Assembly (NCBI GenBank): GCA_903891475.1
Contig: CAITEP010000040.1
Span: forward strand, 1 to 64,000
Direction: 5' to 3'
Source of the DNA: an uncultured Mucilaginibacter sp.
GTDB lineage: Bacteria; Bacteroidota; Bacteroidia; Sphingobacteriales; Sphingobacteriaceae
Length of the DNA: 64,000 nt
Numbering within the stretch: position 1 is the first letter of the stretch; each line of letters starts with the position of its first letter. Shown here piece after piece: positions 28,479-38,134 of the stretch. Made by a program: the position numbers and the translations under genes. The notes under the pieces are model-generated. The model had not been told where the DNA came from. It was given only the letters and a program-made list of their open reading frames with translations, and searched no databases.

Positions 28479-29597
28479 ATGAACAGGCTCATTATTATTG
28501 GCAACGGCTTTGATTTAGCACATGGAAAAAAGACTGACTACAAAAGTTTTATATTTTGGTATATAAAAAAATGCTTGGTTGAAGCATTTAATAATCCTAA
28601 TGGTTCATATAAGGATGATTTATTATTTGTGAATACTTTGTTGCCAAATGCTAGGTTTGAAGGATTCGGAAATGGTATTAAAGATATTGAAAGCTATATT
28701 GATATCATGTCTCCTGATAAAATATTGGTTCCTGAATTTGTGGATAATGGGTATAATAGCCTTAAAGTATTTGAGACACAAATTAAATCACACCTCTTTA
28801 ATAAACTTATAATAAATTGTTTTGATAAAAACTGGGTAGATATCGAGAATGAATATTATTCAATCCTTGTTGATTTTGCAAGAATAGCAGGGAAACAAGG
28901 TTCAAGTCAATATTCCATTTTAGGTGATTTGAAAAAACTTAATTCAGATTTAGGTTTAATTATTAAAGAATTGGAAAATTATTTAATTGAAATCAATAAC
29001 GATGAAATTATTGACGAATACTTTGAAATTTTTGACCCTAAAAATCAAACAGCTACCTTCACTCATGTTTTGAACTTTAATTATACTAATACACCTGAAA
29101 AATATTTTACCTCTCAAAAAAAAAATCAGAATGGAGGTTGGATTAGTTTTAATCACAACTATATTCATGGAAAAATAGAAGATAAAACCAATAGGCTAAT
29201 TTTTGGATTTGGAGATGAATTTGATAAAGAATATGTGAATTTGGAAGAATTAAAAATAAATGAATTCTTTACTTTCGTAAAATCGTTTTGGTATCTAAAA
29301 ACACCTAATTACCAAAATTTGGCTGAGTTTCTAAAAGGTGGTGAATATCAGATTTACATTTTAGGACATTCATGTGGACTTTCAGATAGAACTTTGCTAA
29401 ATATGGTATTTGAACATCCTTTTTGTACTAAGATTAAAATATTCTATCATGGCGAGAAGGAGGGCTCTAATAATTATACAGATTTAACGCATAACATATC
29501 AAGGCATTTTAAGGATAAAGCTTCTATGAGATTAAAAATTGTTAATTTTCAAGATTCTCAACCAATGCCCCAATTCCGTAGCAAAGTGGAAAAATAA
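28479..29597 (+). CDS. AbiH-family abortive-infection protein
   Basis: This 372-aa cytoplasmic protein begins with MNRLIIIGNGFDLAHGKKTDY, the hallmark of the AbiH family, first described as a phage abortive-infection factor in Lactococcus. Later segments LNFNYTNTPEKYF and ILGHSCGLSDRTLL also fit the family. The gene is markedly richer in A/T than the DUF155 and DUF1080 genes on either side. This suggests separate acquisition as a single-gene defence element. Its biochemical action is unknown. Confidence 0.85.
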   Translation: MNRLIIIGNGFDLAHGKKTDYKSFIFWYIKKCLVEAFNNPNGSYKDDLLFVNTLLPNARFEGFGNGIKDIESYIDIMSPDKILVPEFVDNGYNSLKVFETQIKSHLFNKLIINCFDKNWVDIENEYYSILVDFARIAGKQGSSQYSILGDLKKLNSDLGLIIKELENYLIEINNDEIIDEYFEIFDPKNQTATFTHVLNFNYTNTPEKYFTSQKKNQNGGWISFNHNYIHGKIEDKTNRLIFGFGDEFDKEYVNLEELKINEFFTFVKSFWYLKTPNYQNLAEFLKGGEYQIYILGHSCGLSDRTLLNMVFEHPFCTKIKIFYHGEKEGSNNYTDLTHNISRHFKDKASMRLKIVNFQDSQPMPQFRSKVEK

Positions 29598-29698
29598 AGG
29601 TAATTGAGTTAAGTTCGATTAATCTAAAATTGCGTATTCCATAATTCGTTTGCACTTTCACCTTAAATTACCTAGTTTTAATCTAAATAATTTATACT

Positions 29699-30331
29699 AT
29701 GAAAAACGCCATCCTCAATGCCCTGCTTGTATTTTCCTTATTATCAATAACCATCCCTCAACAACAACCCGAATGGATTTCCCTGTTTGATGGCAAGAGT
29801 CTTACCGGATGGAAAGTTGGCGATAATGCCACTACTTTTAGGGTGGATAGTGGCATGATCATCGTGCATGGCAATACCGCTCATTTATTTTATGTTGGGG
29901 ATGTGATGGCGCATAATTTTAAGAATTTTGAGTTTAAGGCCGATGTAATGACGCATAAGGGTACCAACTCAGGCATTTATATTCATACCGCCTATCAGGA
30001 AAGTAGCTGGCCATCGGTAGGGTACGAGATACAGGTTAACAACTCGCATACCGATTGGATTCGCACTGGCAGCTTGTATGGTTTCCAAAATATTAAGGAA
30101 GTGTACATGAAAGACAATGAATGGTTTACCATGCACATAACCGTTATTGGCAAAAAGATAACCGTGAAACTGAACGATAAAACTGTATTGGATTATACCG
30201 AACCTGAGAACCTGCAACGCAACCCTGAGGATGAACATAGAAGATTATCATCAGGTACTTTTGCCCTGCAAGGCCACGACCCCAATAGCCTTACCTATTA
30301 TAAAAACATCATGGTAAAACCGTTGCTATAG
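29699..30331 (+). CDS. Exported DUF1080 (3-keto-disaccharide hydrolase-like) protein
   Basis: This 210-aa protein has a hydrophobic N-terminal signal followed by a concanavalin-like DUF1080 domain. The start FDGKSLTGWKV and the middle THKGTNSGIYIHTAYQ are characteristic. Some family members act on 3-keto-glycosides; whether this one does is unknown. It is transcribed alone and converges with the dioxygenase gene at a 17-bp gap. Confidence 0.88.
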   Translation: MKNAILNALLVFSLLSITIPQQQPEWISLFDGKSLTGWKVGDNATTFRVDSGMIIVHGNTAHLFYVGDVMAHNFKNFEFKADVMTHKGTNSGIYIHTAYQESSWPSVGYEIQVNNSHTDWIRTGSLYGFQNIKEVYMKDNEWFTMHITVIGKKITVKLNDKTVLDYTEPENLQRNPEDEHRRLSSGTFALQGHDPNSLTYYKNIMVKPLL

Positions 30332-30348
30332 GTTAAAGGCAAAAAATA

Positions 30349-31182
30349 TCATCCAAATTTAACCGAGGTCATGGTTAATGCACCAGCTACCGCTTTATCA
30401 TTAAAAAAGCTAACAGGCTCATCATCTTTTCTCAATCCTAAAGTATAAAGTAAGGGTAAATAATGTTCAGAGGTTGGGATGGCCAGTTTTGCTTCGGGTC
30501 CTAATCTATCAAAATGAATCAAGGGGTTTGGGTCGCCTTCGGTAATCAGTCGCTTAAAGGTATCGTTCATCTTCAATGCCCAATCAAAGCCAAAGCCTGG
30601 TTCGTTAAGTTTATCCCAAGCTACCATTCGCAAATTATGCACCATGTTGCCACTACCAATAATCAACACCCCTTTTTTGCGCAGGCGAGATAATTCCTTA
30701 GCCAAATCAAAATGAAATTGCGGACTTTTATTGTAATCAATACTCAATTGCAGAACCGGAATATTAGCCTTTGGGTACATATGCCTGATGATGGTCCAGG
30801 TACCGTGATCTAGTCCCCAGTCATGGTCTAAACCCACTTGGGTGCCGTGTATATCCGCAGCTACTTCTTTGGCAACTGCCAAATTACCCGGTGCAGGATA
30901 TTGCACATCAAACAAAGCCTGCGGGAAGCCGCCAAAATCATGTATGGTCCGTGGGAAATCCATCGCGGTTACCCAGGTACCGCTGCTTAGCCAATGCGCG
31001 GATACCACCAATACCGCGGCAGGCTCTGGAATCTCGGTTGCCATGCTTGCCCAGCGTTGGCTAAATTCATTGTCCTCAATGCCATTCATTGGGGAGCCAT
31101 GTCCAATAAACATCACCGGCATGATATAATCCTGCTCGATAAGCTTATCAGTATATTTTTTTAAGTTCGATAAATCATTCAT
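30349..31182 (-). CDS. Class III extradiol dioxygenase, YgiD-like (4,5-DOPA dioxygenase type)
   Basis: This 277-aa enzyme of the LigB-type dioxygenase superfamily has the YgiD layout. Likely metal ligands are His28 (FIGHGSPMN) and His63 (SAHW), with a third in LGLDHGTW or NMVHNLR. Family members open catechol rings next to the hydroxyls, for example in DOPA. The physiological substrate in bacteria is uncertain. It is a single gene. Confidence 0.87.
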   Translation of the reverse strand: MNDLSNLKKYTDKLIEQDYIMPVMFIGHGSPMNGIEDNEFSQRWASMATEIPEPAAVLVVSAHWLSSGTWVTAMDFPRTIHDFGGFPQALFDVQYPAPGNLAVAKEVAADIHGTQVGLDHDWGLDHGTWTIIRHMYPKANIPVLQLSIDYNKSPQFHFDLAKELSRLRKKGVLIIGSGNMVHNLRMVAWDKLNEPGFGFDWALKMNDTFKRLITEGDPNPLIHFDRLGPEAKLAIPTSEHYLPLLYTLGLRKDDEPVSFFNDKAVAGALTMTSVKFG

Positions 31183-31370
31183 GGTGTAAAAATAAAGCTA
31201 TCAAAGCTATAACAAATTTAGTGCCTCTTTACTATTTTGATAGCAGGCCAGCCATCATGATATTAGTTAATCTTACCTTTAGATTACTCAATTGAGATTA
31301 TCTTACATTTAACGAGTTTTATCAAACCAAATTTGGCAAATAATTCACGATTTTTGCAGGTAAATATTAA

Positions 31371-32348
31371 ATGAAAAAACGACTTTTCCTGACCGCTCTT
31401 ATAACCGCGCCACTTATAGCATTATATGGGGCCAGTCCGTTTTTAATATTTGTAAAGTTAGATAGTAGTTATTGGTTTAAGATAGTTTCATTAATCACGC
31501 TCGAAGTTGGAATTATTTGGTTGGTGCATATTTATTTCGAATTAAAATACCCAAAGCAAAAAAATTATATTCGCTTTATTTATACTTATTTGGTTAGTAC
31601 TATTCTAAGGCTTCCTTTCTTATTTATTTTCCCTGTTTTTAAATACGTGTTGCCGCAATTGGTTGAAAAGTACTTAGCTTACCCCATACTTACCTCATTC
31701 GCGTTAAACATCATTATCATGGTCATCATTAAGGCGGTGGTAAACGGGTATAAAATAGCCGAAAATGAAAAACAGCTACAGGCCTTAAAATTGCAAAATA
31801 CGGAGGCCCAAAAGCAAGTTTTGATGCAACAGCTGCAACCTCATTTTTTGTTTAACGCGCTTAGTACACTTAAATCATTAATTACAGAAAACCCGACACA
31901 AGCCGAAGATTATTCCCTAAAGCTCTCCGATTTTTTGAGATATACCGTACAATCACAAAACCAGGAATTGGCTACCTTAGCAAATGAACTACATTTTGTT
32001 ACCGATTATTTGAACTTGCAAAAAATACGTTTTGGAGCAGCTTTTTTATCGCGAATAGAGGTTTCAGAGCTATATCTCCAGAAAAAAATTCCTGTATTGG
32101 CTTTACAGGTGCTAGTCGAAAATATATTTAAGCACAATTACTTCACCGAAAAAAAGCCTTTACATTTTACCATAACAGCCAAAGATGACTTATTGGTAGT
32201 TTGGAACGAAAAAACATCCATAAAACTGTCGGAAAAAAATAATACCGGACTAAAAAACCTGAATGCCCGTTACCAGTTAATTTGCAATGAGGGTATTGAG
32301 ATTTTGAATAATGAAAACGAATTTCAAGTCACCATTCCTCTCTTATAA
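31371..32348 (+). CDS. LytS-type sensor histidine kinase
   Basis: This 325-aa inner-membrane kinase has four hydrophobic helices in the first 125 residues. A short coiled linker and the His_kinase domain follow, with phospho-acceptor His158 in QLQPHFLFNALSTL. The C-terminal ATPase is divergent: an N-box-like VLVENIFKHNYF is visible and a short GLKNLNARY glycine loop. The response regulator starts 3 bp after the stop, so this is a cognate pair. The sensed signal is unknown; the membrane part has no large periplasmic domain. Confidence 0.92.
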   Translation: MKKRLFLTALITAPLIALYGASPFLIFVKLDSSYWFKIVSLITLEVGIIWLVHIYFELKYPKQKNYIRFIYTYLVSTILRLPFLFIFPVFKYVLPQLVEKYLAYPILTSFALNIIIMVIIKAVVNGYKIAENEKQLQALKLQNTEAQKQVLMQQLQPHFLFNALSTLKSLITENPTQAEDYSLKLSDFLRYTVQSQNQELATLANELHFVTDYLNLQKIRFGAAFLSRIEVSELYLQKKIPVLALQVLVENIFKHNYFTEKKPLHFTITAKDDLLVVWNEKTSIKLSEKNNTGLKNLNARYQLICNEGIEILNNENEFQVTIPLL

Positions 32349-32350
32349 AT

Positions 32351-33115
32351 ATGAAGATACTGATTATTGAGGATGAAATGCTAACGGCTAAGGATTTGCA
32401 AAAAACAATCCTGCAAATAATTCCAGATGCCGAAGTTATTGCCATAATTAATAGTGTGGAAGATGGCCTCGCTTTTTTCTCATCACAACACAAAATCGAC
32501 CTTATTTTTTCGGATATACAATTGGGAGACGGCTTAAGTTTCGAAATTTTTGAAAAATCGCGAACACAAATACCCATCATATTTTGTACTGCATATAATG
32601 ATTATGCCCTACAAGCCTTCAAAAGTTTTGGCATTGATTATATATTGAAGCCATTTTCGCGCCATGCGGTGGAAGAAGCCCTATTTAAATTCAATAAACT
32701 AACCACTTCAACAACTCAAAAAACAAATTCAAATTACAGCGAAATATTTGAGGTTATAAAACAACAGTTAATGCCTCAAAAGGCAACGTCCATACTTGTT
32801 TATAAAGGCGATAAAATTATACCGGTAAACTCGGAAACCATTGCACTCTTCTACATAGAAAACGAGATAGTTTACGCCCTCACATCCGACCAAAAAAAAA
32901 TGGATACCAATTATAAATTGGATGCCTTGGAACAAAAGCTTTACCCACAGTTTTTCAGGGCAAACCGCCAATTTTTGGTAAACAGAACAGCTGTAAAAGA
33001 GGCCTCACAACACTTTCACCGCAAGCTGCAAATTCATCTCCAATTTCCTTTCCCCGAACTTATATTGGTAGGTAAAGAAAAGGTAACTCAATTTCTTAGT
33101 TGGTTAACTAACTAG
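32351..33115 (+). CDS. LytTR-family response regulator
   Basis: This 254-aa regulator has a receiver domain with phospho-acceptor Asp55 (FSDIQLGDG), acidic pocket Glu7/Asp8 and Lys100 (YILKPF). The C-terminal LytTR DNA-binding domain spans about 150-250 and contains FFRANRQFLVNRTAVKEA. LytTR proteins bind paired direct repeats about two helical turns apart. Exactly such a pair lies 13-44 bp after this gene and just upstream of the export operon, its probable target. Confidence 0.93.
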   Translation: MKILIIEDEMLTAKDLQKTILQIIPDAEVIAIINSVEDGLAFFSSQHKIDLIFSDIQLGDGLSFEIFEKSRTQIPIIFCTAYNDYALQAFKSFGIDYILKPFSRHAVEEALFKFNKLTTSTTQKTNSNYSEIFEVIKQQLMPQKATSILVYKGDKIIPVNSETIALFYIENEIVYALTSDQKKMDTNYKLDALEQKLYPQFFRANRQFLVNRTAVKEASQHFHRKLQIHLQFPFPELILVGKEKVTQFLSWLTN

Positions 33116-33127
33116 GGAATTGGTTTC

Positions 33128-33159
33128 TTGTCCACTTTAATTTTAATTTGTCCACTTTA
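33128..33159 (+). promoter_or_regulatory. Probable LytTR operator (20-bp-period direct repeat)
   Basis: TTGTCCACTTTA occurs at 33128-33139 and again at 33148-33159, in the same orientation and with a 20-bp period. The site lies between the LytTR gene and the DUF2147-TolC-HlyD-ABC operon, 66 bp before the first start. The spacing is typical of LytTR-domain targets. Confidence 0.7.
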
Positions 33160-33224
33160 CCTGTTTAATCATTGCTTGCTTAAACTGTTCATAGCATTTT
33201 TGCGTTGAAAACGACAAAATTGTT

Positions 33225-33578
33225 ATGGTAAAAAGCCTTTTTATAGCAGTATTATTGATCCTAAACAGTACAGTCATATTTGCCCAAGCCAATACTACTA
33301 TTTTAGGTAAGTGGACATCGGAAGAAAAGAAGTACCTTGTTTTGGAGATTTATAAATCGGCCGATGGTTTGTTTTATGGTAAAAACCAATCAGGAAAAAT
33401 GGTATTGCAACAATTAAAATTCGATGCCAAAAACAAAATTTATAAAGGGAAAATGCAACCACCCGATAAAGATATTTTGGCAGATGTGACAGTTTATAAT
33501 GAGAACCCTGATAGATTAAAAATGGTGGTAAAAAAGTATATGATGACCAAAATTATTTATTTAACCAAAATAAAGTAA
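33225..33578 (+). CDS. Small exported DUF2147-like protein
   Basis: This 117-aa protein has a signal peptide (cleavage near IFAQ), leaving a mature domain of about 95 residues. The opening GKWTSEEKKYLVLEIYK and the rest resemble DUF2147 or related lipocalin-like families. It is the first gene of the export operon, 2 bp before the TolC gene. A periplasmic accessory role for the exporter is inferred from position only. Confidence 0.7.
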   Translation: MVKSLFIAVLLILNSTVIFAQANTTILGKWTSEEKKYLVLEIYKSADGLFYGKNQSGKMVLQQLKFDAKNKIYKGKMQPPDKDILADVTVYNENPDRLKMVVKKYMMTKIIYLTKIK

Positions 33579-33580
33579 CA

Positions 33581-34879
33581 ATGAAACGAATGATATTTAT
33601 AGGTTGTTTGTTGATGACAAATGCCGTTTATTCGCAACAAACATTCCACAGCTTAAACTCGTTTTTGCACTATGCCGATACCAAAAGTATCAGTCTGCAA
33701 AGCAATAGCACCCAAGAACAAAAGGCAAAAAAGGCCCGTTTGGCTGCCTTGGTTAGCGTGGCCGACCCATTGCAAACTAACAATGCTTCCTTTACCGATA
33801 ATACTAAACTGCCGGTAACCATTTTGCCTGGCAATGCTTTTGGAGGCCCGGCAGGTAGCTCAAAGCAAATACAACTTGGTTCCCAGTATAATACAGCCAT
33901 TCAAAATACTTTGGATGTTAAACTGCTGAATCTGGAAGGCTGGAAAAATTTGAAGCTCTCGAAAATAAATTTGGAGCTTACAGAAACCGACTCAAAACTC
34001 AATAAGAAAAGTCTATACGAAAACATTGCCTCAGCATATTATAATATCATCCAGCTACAGGAGCAATTAAAAAGCACCCAAAAAAGTAGTGCCGTTTCTG
34101 ATAGTCTGCTGCAAATTGTTCAAAACAAATACGCTGCCGGACAGGTAAAACAACAAGATGTGAATGATAGCAAGGTTAATTTGCTCAACATACAAGAGAA
34201 CGAAAAGCAAATAAGCTACCTCATTAATCAAAATTACCTATCCTTAAAAATCCTTGCCGATATCCCTGAAAGCGAGTCGATCTTATTGGATGAAAAAATG
34301 GACACCGCATTGCTCATAAAACCAGAGGTAGAAAAAAACAGCCTGTCCTCATCTGTTTATAAGTTGAAGGAGCAATATGCATTGCAGGATTATATAAGAA
34401 CCAAAACAACGTTTTTACCTACACTGTCATTTGTTGCCAATCAATCACTCAACCAATACAATCAGAATTTTACCATTGCCGGTGGCAACTGGATATCAAG
34501 TAATTATGTTGGATTAAAATTGAGTCTTCCGCTTCCTACCTCAAAAACAATTACCAATAAAGTAAATGCCCAATTTGATTACCAATTGGCAAAACAGAGC
34601 GCAAGTCAGGCAGCAATTAAAGAGGAGCTTGAGCACCAAAAATTAAATATTGATTGGGAAAAGGCACAATCGCAAGTAAAAACCAATGCCGAGATTTTAA
34701 ACCTCCAAAAAGACACTTACGCTAAAAACAAAAACCTGTATGCCGAGGGTTTACAAAGTATAGATAGAACATTGAACAGCCTAAATACCCTTATTAATGC
34801 CGACTATAATTTAATAAGCAGCAAAGTAAGTGTATTAATGGCACAAGCAAAAATTGATATCAACAACCAAATAAAATAA
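33581..34879 (+). CDS. TolC-family outer-membrane efflux protein
   Basis: This 432-aa protein has a signal peptide (cleavage near VYSQ) and long amphipathic helices with heptad character, as in the periplasmic tunnel of TolC. The repeat-like segments ENIASAYYNIIQLQEQL and DSLLQIVQNKYAAGQV are typical. It forms the outer-membrane exit of the tripartite pump encoded by the next three genes. The starts and stops of the operon are only 2-11 bp apart. Confidence 0.9.
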   Translation: MKRMIFIGCLLMTNAVYSQQTFHSLNSFLHYADTKSISLQSNSTQEQKAKKARLAALVSVADPLQTNNASFTDNTKLPVTILPGNAFGGPAGSSKQIQLGSQYNTAIQNTLDVKLLNLEGWKNLKLSKINLELTETDSKLNKKSLYENIASAYYNIIQLQEQLKSTQKSSAVSDSLLQIVQNKYAAGQVKQQDVNDSKVNLLNIQENEKQISYLINQNYLSLKILADIPESESILLDEKMDTALLIKPEVEKNSLSSSVYKLKEQYALQDYIRTKTTFLPTLSFVANQSLNQYNQNFTIAGGNWISSNYVGLKLSLPLPTSKTITNKVNAQFDYQLAKQSASQAAIKEELEHQKLNIDWEKAQSQVKTNAEILNLQKDTYAKNKNLYAEGLQSIDRTLNSLNTLINADYNLISSKVSVLMAQAKIDINNQIK

Positions 34880-34883
34880 GAAT

Positions 34884-36029
34884 ATGAAAAAGTATATATT
34901 TTTCAGCACTGTAATTGGCGCCTTGTTTTTACAAAGCTGTGGAAAAAAGACGGAGGAAACCACGCCAATCCGTAAAGACGTAACCGAAACCGTTTTTGCA
35001 TCCGGTATTTTGGAAGCCAACAATACCTATAGCCTCACTGCGCAGGTAGATGGCTATTTAGTAGCCATTAATTTTAACGAAGGCGATTTAATTCAGCCAG
35101 GAAACTTATTGGCCATAGTTGATAATAAGGAAAGTAATATAAACACGGCGAGCGCCGCGGCCTTATTAAAAATTGCTGAGAGCAATACACAGCCCAATGC
35201 GCCCTTATTGGCTCAGGCAAAATACAATATTGAAATTGCCAAGCAAAAACTCGACCAAGACGCTGTACAAGAGCAGCGCTACCGCAAATTATTGGATGCA
35301 AACAGCATAGCCAAGGTTGATTATGAAAATATTTTATTGCAATACAATAACTCGAAAGCTAGTTACCAATCAGCTGTAGAGGCGTATAAAAATCAGCAGC
35401 AAGCCGCTAACCAGCAGGTTATTAATACCAACGCCTCAAAAAGTGTTAACCAGATAGTGCAAGGCAAAAACCAAATACGAGCCGTGGTAGGAGGGAAGGT
35501 ATACAAAAAGTACAAGGAGCAAGGCGATTATGTAAAGCGTGGTGAGGTAATTGCCGAAATTGGCAGTCCGGATATAATTTACGCGAAGGTAAATATTGAT
35601 GAAAGTAACATTGCGCAAATAAAACTTGGTCAAACAGCGGATGTACAACTGAATACCGAAAAAAATAAGATATATAAAGCCACCGTGCGCGAAATACTGC
35701 CCATGTTTGATAATGCCTCGCAATCGTTTTTTTGCAAACTGTATTTCAATGAGCCTTTAAACTTTAATATTGTGAACACCCAGCTGCAAAGTAATATTTT
35801 GGTTGGAAGCGTAAAAAATGCCTTGCTTATTCCACGAAATTATATTGATTTTGGCGGATTTGTACAGGTAAAAGGACAAAGTGGCAAAACCAAGGTCACC
35901 ACGGGCTTTATCAGCAATAATTGGGTACAAATATTGGATGGCATAACTGAAAATACGGTGCTGATTACAGATAATCTAGCAACCAACAAAACCACTACAT
36001 CCGAAACAGGTGCTACTTTATTAAAATAA
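34884..36029 (+). CDS. HlyD/MacA-type periplasmic adaptor lipoprotein
   Basis: This 381-aa adaptor bridges an ABC permease to TolC. It has a lipoprotein signal with Cys19 (LFLQSC), a biotinyl-lipoyl-like half-domain (LTAQVDGYLVAINFNEGDLI), a coiled-coil hairpin rich in Q/A/K, and a second lipoyl half (GGKVYKKYKEQGDYVKRGE). It lies 4 bp after TolC. The tripartite system resembles MacAB-type exporters. Confidence 0.9.
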   Translation: MKKYIFFSTVIGALFLQSCGKKTEETTPIRKDVTETVFASGILEANNTYSLTAQVDGYLVAINFNEGDLIQPGNLLAIVDNKESNINTASAAALLKIAESNTQPNAPLLAQAKYNIEIAKQKLDQDAVQEQRYRKLLDANSIAKVDYENILLQYNNSKASYQSAVEAYKNQQQAANQQVINTNASKSVNQIVQGKNQIRAVVGGKVYKKYKEQGDYVKRGEVIAEIGSPDIIYAKVNIDESNIAQIKLGQTADVQLNTEKNKIYKATVREILPMFDNASQSFFCKLYFNEPLNFNIVNTQLQSNILVGSVKNALLIPRNYIDFGGFVQVKGQSGKTKVTTGFISNNWVQILDGITENTVLITDNLATNKTTTSETGATLLK

Positions 36030-36036
36030 AACTATT

Positions 36037-37266
36037 ATGAGATTCCCTGTAAATTATGATATAGCGATTACCCATGTGGTAACTCGTAAAAAGCAAACCT
36101 TGGTAGCGGCACTGGGGGTTACCATTGGGGTGGCTATCTATTTGTTTATGAATTCCCTCAGCTCGGGGTTCAGTAGCTATTCTCGAAACAATATTTTTCA
36201 AACCAACGCGCATATCAAAATATATAAAAACGACGAAATTAGTAGTCCGCTAACCCAGCATAAAAATTCGGTTTCAGTCATCCTTAATCCGCAGATAACC
36301 ACCCTATCAAAAACGCTCATCAACCCCAATACCTTGCTCGATAAAATAAAAAAGGAACCCTATATCACCAATGCCATCGCGCAAGTCGATTTTTCGGCAT
36401 TTTATAACAGAGGGAATACCCAAATTAAGGGCAGTGGCAGTGGGGTAAATATGTTGCAATACGCCGCCATGTTCAACACCCCTAAATATATGGTTGCTGG
36501 CTCTGTTCAAGATTTGCAAGGTAACCTTAATGGGATTATTATAGGCAAGGGTATTTCCGAAAAATTGAACCTGGGCCTAGGCGATAATATTACCGTAAGC
36601 AGTAGCTACAACGTTACCAAGGTATTGCGCATAGTAGGCATCTTTAATATGGGCAACAGCATAAGCGATGACAGCAAATGCTATGTAAACATCAGCACGG
36701 CGCAGCAGTTTTTAAAACAGGGCAATAGCTATGTTACCACCATTTATGCCAACACGCCCGACCCGGATAATACCCAACCTTATGTAAAAAAGCTTCAAAA
36801 TATTACCAATTATACCGTTGAGGATTGGAAAACAACCAATGCCGATGTAATAAGTGGTGATAATACCCGTAAAACCATGATGAACGCCATATCGTTCTCC
36901 ATTTTGGTGGTGGCGGCTTTTGGCATCTATAATATTTTGAGTGCCACCATTAGCCAAAAAATAAATGATATTGCCATTTTAAAAGCTACCGGTTTTAAAA
37001 GCAAGGATGTGATACGGATTTTTGTGGCGGAGGCTTTGATTATGGGCTTAATAGGTACAACGGTTGGGCTATGTATAGGGGCAATTCTCATCAAGATTAT
37101 GTCGGGTGTATACATTGGCGGACCAGTAGGCTATTTTCCTATCCATTTTGAGGCCCCAATTTTTGTCCGAAGCTTTGTTTTGGGTTTAATTATTACGCTT
37201 TGCGCGGGTTATTTCCCGGCAAAAAAGGCGGCTAGTGTTGACCCGGTTGAGATTTTTAGAAGATAA
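36037..37266 (+). CDS. MacB/FtsX-type ABC transporter permease
   Basis: This 409-aa inner-membrane protein begins with a membrane helix (VTIGVAIYLFMNSLSSG). A large periplasmic MacB-PCD domain spans about 40-270, and three C-terminal FtsX-type helices start at MMNAISFSILVVAAFGIYN. Such permeases push substrates from the periplasm into TolC rather than forming a channel. Its partner ATPase is the next gene. Substrate unknown: a peptide, lipid or drug is possible. Confidence 0.92.
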   Translation: MRFPVNYDIAITHVVTRKKQTLVAALGVTIGVAIYLFMNSLSSGFSSYSRNNIFQTNAHIKIYKNDEISSPLTQHKNSVSVILNPQITTLSKTLINPNTLLDKIKKEPYITNAIAQVDFSAFYNRGNTQIKGSGSGVNMLQYAAMFNTPKYMVAGSVQDLQGNLNGIIIGKGISEKLNLGLGDNITVSSSYNVTKVLRIVGIFNMGNSISDDSKCYVNISTAQQFLKQGNSYVTTIYANTPDPDNTQPYVKKLQNITNYTVEDWKTTNADVISGDNTRKTMMNAISFSILVVAAFGIYNILSATISQKINDIAILKATGFKSKDVIRIFVAEALIMGLIGTTVGLCIGAILIKIMSGVYIGGPVGYFPIHFEAPIFVRSFVLGLIITLCAGYFPAKKAASVDPVEIFRR

Positions 37267-37277
37267 ATTTTATTGTT

Positions 37278-37961
37278 ATGAAATCGAATGAATTGGTTTT
37301 AAAAACCCAAAATATAGAGAAATACTTTTACGACCCTATACAATTCAAAGTATTGGATAATGTGAGCTTTGAGGTTTATAAAGGGGAGTTTTTAACGCTG
37401 GTAGGCAAAAGCGGTAGCGGTAAATCAACCCTTTTGTATTGCCTCAGCACCATGGATACCAAATTTAATGGCGATTTGGAGATTCTGGGTGAAAAGATAA
37501 ATGGCAAAAAAATTGATGATTTGGCCGAAATCAGAAACCAACATATTGGCTTTGTTTTTCAGTTTCACTACCTATTGCCCGAATTTAGTTGCTTAAAGAA
37601 TGTAATGTTACCCGCCCTTAAACTTGGTAAGTACACCTATGAAGAGGTGGAAGAAAAAGCCTATCAAAAGTTGGATATTTTAGGCTTACGCGATCAGGCT
37701 TTAAAACCGGCCTCCAAATTAAGCGGTGGGCAACAACAGAGGGTCTCGATAGCCCGGGCAATGATCAACAATCCGCAAATTATTATGTGCGATGAGCCTA
37801 CCGGTAACCTGGATAGTAAAAATACCAATATTGTATTCGATATTTTTAAACAACTGGCTCACGATTTTAACCAAACCATCATAGCCGTAACCCATGATAA
37901 TGACTTTGCCGCTAACAGCGACCGAACCATTGAACTGGCTGATGGCAGAGTGATCAATTAA
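37278..37961 (+). CDS. MacB/LolD-type ABC transporter ATPase
   Basis: This 227-aa ATPase has Walker A VGKSGSGKST, signature [15 protein letters not shown], Walker B IIMCDEPTGNLD and the H-loop IIAVTHD. EPTGNLDS is characteristic of the MacB/LolD/FtsE group that drives FtsX-type permeases. It ends the operon of DUF2147, TolC, adaptor and permease. No nucleotide-site residue is missing. Confidence 0.94.
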   Translation: MKSNELVLKTQNIEKYFYDPIQFKVLDNVSFEVYKGEFLTLVGKSGSGKSTLLYCLSTMDTKFNGDLEILGEKINGKKIDDLAEIRNQHIGFVFQFHYLLPEFSCLKNVMLPALKLGKYTYEEVEEKAYQKLDILGLRDQALKPASKLSGGQQQRVSIARAMINNPQIIMCDEPTGNLDSKNTNIVFDIFKQLAHDFNQTIIAVTHDNDFAANSDRTIELADGRVIN

Positions 37962-38090
37962 TACTTGCGATGGTAGAGTTTTTAAAGGTAAACCGTAATA
38001 ATTTACTACCGTTTACCTTATTATCCCCTATTTTTTCAATCAATCATTCAAAAAATAAACCTTCACCCAATCAATAATTCAATAAATAGA

Positions 38091-38125
38091 CCATCCAACA
38101 ATAAAACAATTCAATAAATCAATAA
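38091..38125. repeat. Second copy of the 35-bp AATCAATAA-rich repeat
   Basis: This block matches 21883-21917 with one mismatch and lies in the gap between the ABC ATPase stop and the convergent cupin gene. The rest of the 38030-38140 gap is made of similar A/T-rich tracts. Confidence 0.6.
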
Positions 38126-38134
38126 TTCACTAAA

